Notes under the pieces: generated by a model | Database searches by the model: none | What the model saw: only the letters and a program-made list of their open reading frames with translations | What the model was told of the DNA's origin: nothing | Program-made: the position numbers and the translations under genes | In this document: piece by piece, positions 57,038 to 64,000 of the stretch | Numbering within the stretch: the first letter of the stretch is position 1 | How the letters are laid out: every line of letters begins with the position of its first letter | Assembly (NCBI GenBank): GCA_016711215.1 | Contig: JADJTL010000002.1 | Location: 744,001-808,000, forward strand | Direction of reading: 5' to 3' | Length of the DNA stretch: 64,000 bases | From: Pseudomonadota bacterium | GTDB lineage: Bacteria > Myxococcota_A > Polyangia > GCA-2747355

Positions 57038-57637
57038 ATGCTCAGCTTGGCCTTCACGCTCTTCGGCGCCGACGTCAGCTGGCTCGAGCTCGTGGCCTTC
57101 GTCTTCGCGCTCGGCTGTGTCAGCTGCAACGTGATCGAGCTGCATTGGGGCTGGCCGCTGGCCATCGTCGCCAGCGTGCTCTATGCGTGGCTCTTCTTCA
57201 GCAGTCGGCTCTATGGTGACGTCGCCGTCCAGGCCTTCTTCTTCGGCTCGTCGATCTGGGGTTGGCATCGCTGGTTGCTCGGGGGCGGCACGGAGAGCGC
57301 TCCCACGCGTTTGCGCGTGGCCCGGCTGAGCGGGCTGCAGCGCGCCGCGGTCGCCCTGGGCTGGCTCGCGCTCTGGCCCGCCTTCGGCGCCCTGCTGGCA
57401 CGCTTCACCGACTCGGACGTGCCCTACTTCAACGCGCTGCCGACCGTGGGCAGCGGCATCGCCCAGGTGCTGCTCGCGCTCAAGTATGTCGAGACCTGGC
57501 CGGTCTGGGTCGTGGTCAACGTGGTCAGCACGGTGCTCTATGCGAGCAAGCAGCTCTGGCTCACCAGCCTGCTCTACGTGATCTTCGCTGGCCTGGCGCT
57601 GACGGGCTGGCGCCGCTGGCAGCGGAAGCTCCCATGA
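57038..57637 (+). CDS. pnuC: PnuC-family nicotinamide riboside/NMN transporter
   Basis: 199 residues, seven hydrophobic segments. WLELVAFVFALGCVSCNVIELHWGWPLAIVASVLYAWLFF is the PnuC opening (Trp-x-Trp-Pro motif), then LYGDVAVQAFFFGSSIWGWHRW with the conserved Gly-Trp, and VETWPVWVVVNVVSTVLY in the C-terminal half. It imports the vitamin precursor of NAD by facilitated diffusion. Its stop overlaps the ATG of the kinase gene (ATGA at 57634-57637), and trapping by that kinase would drive uptake. Confidence 0.93.
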   Translation: MLSLAFTLFGADVSWLELVAFVFALGCVSCNVIELHWGWPLAIVASVLYAWLFFSSRLYGDVAVQAFFFGSSIWGWHRWLLGGGTESAPTRLRVARLSGLQRAAVALGWLALWPAFGALLARFTDSDVPYFNALPTVGSGIAQVLLALKYVETWPVWVVVNVVSTVLYASKQLWLTSLLYVIFAGLALTGWRRWQRKLP

Positions 57638-58302
57638 GCGCAGCGGTGCATCGTGTCGCGATCGTCGGCGCCGAATGCGTCGGCAAGACCACGCTGGCGC
57701 GCGCCTTGGCGCAGCGCCTGGGCGGGCTGTGGGTTGGGGAGTATCTGCGGGAGTTCTGCGACCTGCTCGGGCGCACGCCGCGGCCCAACGAACAGGCCGA
57801 GATCGTCGCCGAGCAGCTTCGCCGCGAGCAGGCTGGCGAGGCCGCCGCGCGCGCAGCCGGGCTCGGCTGGCTCTTCGTCGACTCGGTGCCGCTGGTGACC
57901 GCGGCCTATAGCGAGCTGTTGTTCGCCGAGGTCTCGCTGCACGCGGCTGCCCTGGCGCACCACGCCCGCTACCACACGACGCTGCTGCTGGCGCCGGATC
58001 TGCCCTGGGTGGCGGACGGCATCCAGCGTGATGGCCCGGCGGTACGGGCGCGCTTCCACGCGCTGCTGACGCGGGCGCTGGAGGTCGCCGGGCTGCCCTA
58101 CACGCTGATCACCGGCAGCGGCGCAGCCCGCGAAGGGGCGGCGGAGGCGGCCTTGCGCTCCGGGCAGCAGGCGGCTCAGGGCCACGCCGCCGAGCCTCAG
58201 GGGGCGGCCTGCCAGCGCAGCGGGGTCCCAGATTTTGTCGAGGAAGGTGTTGGGGAAGCGCTGAAGGTCCGCGGCCGTGAAGACCAGGCCGAGCCGGTGT
58301 AG
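57634..58302 (+). CDS. NadR-like nicotinamide riboside kinase (AAA_28 P-loop)
   Basis: 222 residues. RVAIVGAECVGKTTLARAL holds the Walker A motif. VGEYLREFCDLLGRTPRPNEQAEI, GLGWLFVDSVPLVTAAYSEL and LLLAPDLPWVADGIQRDG follow in NadR order (lid and substrate residues). It phosphorylates nicotinamide riboside to NMN, the partner step to PnuC import. There is no N-terminal HTH or adenylyltransferase domain, so it is the kinase part only. After LITGSG the last 60 residues are low-complexity and overlie the decayed minus-strand gene, so the original C-terminus may have been altered. Confidence 0.85.
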   Translation: MSAAVHRVAIVGAECVGKTTLARALAQRLGGLWVGEYLREFCDLLGRTPRPNEQAEIVAEQLRREQAGEAAARAAGLGWLFVDSVPLVTAAYSELLFAEVSLHAAALAHHARYHTTLLLAPDLPWVADGIQRDGPAVRARFHALLTRALEVAGLPYTLITGSGAAREGAAEAALRSGQQAAQGHAAEPQGAACQRSGVPDFVEEGVGEALKVRGREDQAEPV

Positions 58303-59043
58303 CGTCGTCACGAAGCCGATGTCGATGTTGGCGTGGGAGGTATCCTCGATCGTCGCTGGTCGCGCGGGGTCCTCAGCGAGCAGGGCGTCGGCGTAGCGCC
58401 AGACGTAGCGCTGAGCCTCGGGCGCAGCGACGAGGGCGGCCTTGAACGCCCGCCCCAGCTGTTCGGCGCGGGTCCTGTAGAGCGTGTTGCCCGTGAGCTC
58501 GAAGAGCAGGGCGACGAAGCGGCCAAAGGCGAGGTATTGATCGTGGGGCAGGGTCCGCGCGCCCAAGGCGCGGACAGCATCGATCGCGAGGTTCGCGCGC
58601 CCGCCGCCGCCGCCGCCGCCGCCGCGACAGCCGCGCAGCTAGCGCCACGGCTCGCGCGACGGCAGCGTCGCCGCCGTCGGCGTGGTCGAAAGCGCGAGAT
58701 CCCCCAGCCGTTTCCAGCTGCGCTGGTCCGCGCTCGCGAAGACCAAGGCGCCGGGATTCGTGCCGCAATAGGAGCCTGAGCAGGTATCGCCGCAGAGCGT
58801 GTCGGGCATCGAGGAGTCGCCGACGGCCGCGGCCCGAGCCTCGATCCCGCCAAAGTCGACCTCGAGGCAGGCGGTGACGCCGCGGCGGTCCAACACAGCC
58901 ACCCGCTATCGCCGAGTTCCTCTGGGTCGAGGTAGCGGCGACCATGGGCCGCGGCGTAGGCCGGAAACGCCTGCTCCCAGCGGCTCCATTCGTTCCTGAC
59001 GTTCACGCTGAGCAGGTCGACCGACAGGTCGGGGTTGCTGGCA
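58190..59043 (-). pseudogene. decayed exported enzyme-like gene, frameshifted
   Basis: Three frames on the minus strand carry coding-like stretches in order. About 59043-58910: NPDLSVDLLSVNVRNEWSR and AFPAYAAAHGRRYLDPEELG. About 58910-58640: VTACLEVDFGGIEARAAAVG, SMPDTLCGDTCSGSYCG, and ALVFASADQRSWKRLGDLAL. About 58566-58190: HDQYLAFGRFVALLFELTGN, RYVWRYADALLAEDP, and HANIDIGFVTTLHRLGLVFT. The last part has the helical-hairpin look of alpha/alpha-barrel sugar lyases or epimerases. At least two frameshifts or stops would have to be repaired. The family is not identified. It converges with, and overlaps, the NadR-like gene. Confidence 0.45.
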
Positions 59044-59487
59044 GGGGTTGCTGGCCCCCGCCCCGGGGCCGCAGCGCCCCGTCACCGACCTAAGGCAGCC
59101 GCCTGGCCCACCGGGGGGCCTAGCGGTCGTTTGAGCCAGCGCTGCGCGCGCCCCCGCGGCGCTGCGCCTAGGGGGCGCGCGCCCCCGCTTCGGCCACCGG
59201 TTCCTGCTCCGAGTGCTGCTCCGAGTGCCAGCGAGCGACATCGCTCCTGCCCTTCCCCGCCCCTCAGCCCAGGGCGCCCTTGGCCCCTGCCGTGGCGCAG
59301 AGCGCCTTGCAGCCGCCTCTGGGGCCGGCGTAGCGGGGCCGCGACCCTCCGCGGCAGGAGGGCCGATCGCTCCCTCGCATCGGACGTCCGGACGCTGGCG
59401 CATTTCGTGCTGTCACTGGGCGGCCCGAGCCATGACGGCTCGCTTTTCCGCAGCAGTCCGCAGCAGTCCGCAGCAGAAGGAGACATC
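59044..59487. other. intergenic, about 440 bp, probably debris
   Basis: Highly GC-rich, with many short mirror-like runs (gggggcgcgcgccccc at about 59171) and no convincing frame. A 10-bp tandem repeat cgcagcagtc occurs at 59449-59458 and 59459-59468 and partly at 59469-59478, directly before the ribosome-binding site of the next gene. Confidence 0.45.
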
Positions 59488-60135
59488 ATGTCGCATCGTT
59501 CCTGGGGTCCCCACGCGCGCGCAGGCGCCGGTTTGGCCGCTCTTCTGGGGGTCGGTCTCGCGGCGGGCTGTGGAGCCGAAGCCGCCGACAGTGGTGCACC
59601 ATTGCCGACGGAGAGCGCCACCGAAAGCGCCGCCGCGCTGAGCGGCGACACCTCCTGTAAGCACGTCGGCGGGGTGGTGATGCTGCTGCCCGAGCCGGCC
59701 GGGAAGTGCACCATCAGCACCAAGCTGCCTGGCCCGACCTACGTCGGCAATCCTGATCCGACCGGAAATCCGGCCTGCTTCAGGGTGTTCGTCTTCGGCT
59801 CCCTGAACGGTTCGGGCTACGCCGGGCTGACGGCCGAGGCCCTGCAGTTCGGCGGCACCGCGACCCCGGCGACCTTGCATGAGTGGCCGGCGCCGCCGAC
59901 GCTCCCAACGCGACTCGTGCTGACGGCGCGCTCGGCCCTGAAGTTTTCCGGCGGCTCGATTCAGACGCGGGACACGAATCTGATCGATACGGCCACCGGC
60001 ACGATCACCGAGCAGATCATGATCACCGGCGGCGACGGCGCCTACGCTGGTGCGACCGGCGCGCTGGTGATCCTCGGCGACTCCCTGGGCAAGCCCGCAC
60101 CGATCACCGGCCGCATCTGCGTGCCCAGGTCCTAG
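59488..60135 (+). CDS. lipoprotein with an allene-oxide-cyclase/dirigent-like barrel
   Basis: ATG 59488 follows GAAGGAG (59476-59482). 215 residues. Lipobox GVGLAAGC places the lipid on Cys28. A Ser/Thr/Ala-rich linker to about 53 precedes a domain of about 160 residues. It includes GKCTISTKLPGPTYVGNPDP, CFRVFVFGSLNGSGYAGLT and IDTATGTITEQIMITGGDGAYAGATGALVILGDS. The pattern Gly-Gly-x-Gly-x-Tyr-Ala-Gly-Ala-x-Gly in the last stretch is characteristic of the allene-oxide-cyclase-like/dirigent beta barrel also found in bacterial secreted proteins. Likely a single transcription unit. The role is unknown. Confidence 0.7.
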   Translation: MSHRSWGPHARAGAGLAALLGVGLAAGCGAEAADSGAPLPTESATESAAALSGDTSCKHVGGVVMLLPEPAGKCTISTKLPGPTYVGNPDPTGNPACFRVFVFGSLNGSGYAGLTAEALQFGGTATPATLHEWPAPPTLPTRLVLTARSALKFSGGSIQTRDTNLIDTATGTITEQIMITGGDGAYAGATGALVILGDSLGKPAPITGRICVPRS

Positions 60136-60184
60136 TCCGAGCGGGTTAGCTATATTCGCGTAGCGCCCGCCGCTCCCGTCCCTC

Positions 60185-62731
<2,547 letters not shown>

Positions 62732-62938
62732 CGGAGCCCTCCCGGCCGCGGCCGATCAGGGCGATCGCGCGGCGAACGTGCTGCTGGCGCGGCTTGAGTC
62801 GAGCGCGGCGATCATACACGGGATCGCGCCGCGGCCGCACGCCTCCGCCGGCGCCTGGAACCGGTTGCCGCGGGAGCGAGGCTGGGGCACACTGCGCCGC
62901 CCGCGCTGGAGCTGGGCGGCGAAAGGAGTCGATGGCAC

Positions 62939-63643
62939 ATGACGGAGCTGCTGACGATGCTCGTGGATCTCGTGCTGCACCTCGATCGGCACCTGGGTGC
63001 GATCATCGCGCAGTACGGCGTCTGGACCCACCTGCTGCTCTTTCTGATCGTCTTCTGCGAGACGGGGCTGGTGGTGACGCCCTTTCTTCCGGGCGACTCG
63101 TTGCTCTTCGCGGCTGGCACCTTCGCGGCGATCGGCTCGCTCGACGTCCACCTGCTGGTGCTCTTGCTCACCGTCGCCGCGATCGCCGGCGACACCCTGA
63201 ACTACTGGATCGGCGCCTGGGCTGGGCCGCGCGTGTTGAACGGTCGCGTGCGCTGGCTGCGCCAGGACTACCTCGAGCGGACCCACCGCTTCTACGAGAA
63301 GCATGGCGGTAAGACGATCATCCTCGCCCGCTTCGTGCCGATCATTCGCACCTTCGCCCCCTTCGTCGCCGGCGTCGGCGCGATGAGCTACCGGCGCTTC
63401 CTCCTCTTCAACATCGTGGGTGGGGTGGTCTGGGTCGCGCTCTTCAGCTATGCCGGGTACTTCTTCGGCAATATCCCGGTCGTACGCCGCAACTTCACCA
63501 TCGTGATCATGGCGATCATCGTCCTCTCGGTGCTCCCGATCGTGATCGAGTACCTGCGGGCGCGTGGTCAGCGGAGTGCCTCCGGCGCCGGCGATCCGCC
63601 GCCGAAGCCTCAGACGGTGACGAGCGCCACCGAGTCGCGCTGA
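62939..63643 (+). CDS. DedA-family membrane protein (VTT domain)
   Basis: 234 residues with four to six hydrophobic segments. FCETGLVVTPFLPGDSLLFAAGTFAA (about 40-65) contains the DedA Glu and the Pro-Gly-Asp-Ser motif, and GKTIILARFVPIIRTFAPFVAGVGAMSYRRF holds the conserved Arg-Phe-x-Pro-x-x-Arg re-entrant loop. DedA proteins are linked to lipid carrier (undecaprenyl phosphate) or phospholipid recycling and to membrane energisation. Divergent from glgP by 207 bp; followed by a convergent gene. Confidence 0.92.
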   Translation: MTELLTMLVDLVLHLDRHLGAIIAQYGVWTHLLLFLIVFCETGLVVTPFLPGDSLLFAAGTFAAIGSLDVHLLVLLLTVAAIAGDTLNYWIGAWAGPRVLNGRVRWLRQDYLERTHRFYEKHGGKTIILARFVPIIRTFAPFVAGVGAMSYRRFLLFNIVGGVVWVALFSYAGYFFGNIPVVRRNFTIVIMAIIVLSVLPIVIEYLRARGQRSASGAGDPPPKPQTVTSATESR

Positions 63644-63769
63644 CGACCCGGAGGAGCGCGCTCGCGCCCAAGGGCCAGCGCGTAGCCAGCGGGACGGACG
63701 CGCGAAGGTTCTTACGCGCAGGTTCTTGGCTGCGGGCTGCTTGCGGGGCCCGGGCCCGCGGCCGCGCGT

Positions 63770-64000
63770 TCAGCTTTGCCGGGCGGGGCCGAAGGAGCGC
63801 TCGAAGAGCTCGTGAATCGCGTTGCGGCCGTGCTCGGCGAGGCTGCGCGTGCCGGTGCCACACCAGCGGCGGGCGCGGATCAGCGGCGGCTCCTCGGCGA
63901 CCCAGCGCGTCCCCTCCCAGGCGTACCAAGCGCGGCGCTCCTGGTCGTAGACGTGGACGGCCTTCTTCCACGACCGGCCCAGCTCCACGGCCCAGCCGGT
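63770..64000 (-). CDS. hypothetical protein, truncated by the window edge
   Basis: The frame is open to the window end; GTG 63988 is only an internal candidate start. 76 visible C-terminal residues: GWAVELGRSWKKAVHVYDQE, RRAWYAWEGTRWVAEEPPLIR, NAIHELFERSFGPARQS. The pattern of Trp/Tyr and charged residues (VYDQERRAWYAWEGTRW) suggests a small cytoplasmic protein with a beta hairpin, but no family is recognised. Confidence 0.5.
   Translation of the reverse strand, partial: TGWAVELGRSWKKAVHVYDQERRAWYAWEGTRWVAEEPPLIRARRWCGTGTRSLAEHGRNAIHELFERSFGPARQS

Overview
The window is a 64 kb piece of a GC-rich, Gram-negative-type chromosome, most likely from the Myxococcota or a related deltaproteobacterial lineage. 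This is inferred from gene content, not from any marker search. The supporting features are: a complete o-succinylbenzoate menaquinone pathway; an rny-ymdB-tyrS block beside zapA; a divergent membrane pyrophosphatase; eukaryote-like membrane mannosyltransferases (PIG-V and GT22 types); and many lipoproteins with Cys-rich, RCC1-like or beta-helix regions, with lgt (the enzyme that lipidates them) also present. Nearly every gene is overlain by long spurious antisense frames, as expected at this GC content.

Layout. 1-13 kb: a partial hotdog thioesterase, three membrane glycosyltransferases, a secreted PGM1-like ATP-grasp protein, an alanine/Na+ symporter, a Cys-rich lipoprotein, a DTW-domain tRNA-modifying enzyme and an exported flavoprotein. 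13.4-26.8 kb: one long minus-strand run, rny-ymdB-tyrS-menF-menD-menB-menA-menC-[menE::polyprenyl diphosphate synthase]-menG, with 2-8 bp overlaps at most men junctions. It carries the whole route from chorismate to menaquinone, including an enzyme for the isoprenoid tail fused to the OSB-CoA ligase. A peroxiredoxin and a GT22 enzyme follow. 26.8-27.8 kb: a candidate 6S RNA with its own promoter, zapA, and tRNA-Lys and tRNA-Glu 1 bp apart.

27.8-43.1 kb is an accessory region starting immediately after tRNA-Glu. It holds a broken nucleotidyltransferase/regulator pair, IS relics, a frameshifted IS1182-type element, an SPFH protein, a PqqD-like protein with a Cys-containing tail resembling a RiPP precursor, several lipoproteins, and a 2121-residue lipoprotein with a (Asn-Ala-Met)n tract encoded by a 9-bp minisatellite followed by three kinds of propeller-type repeat. 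A 53-bp direct repeat derived from a miniature ISAs1-type element lies at both ends of this region.

43.2-64 kb returns to ordinary chromosome: H+-pyrophosphatase, two Hsp20 proteins, an XhoI/PaeR7I-type restriction-modification pair, lgt, a GldA / fused GldF-GldG / DUF4340 transporter set, an MsrB-MsrA fusion, a pnuC-nadR-like NAD salvage pair, a decayed gene, a barrel lipoprotein, glycogen phosphorylase and a DedA protein. Nothing was computed or searched. Family names come from motifs recognised by eye.
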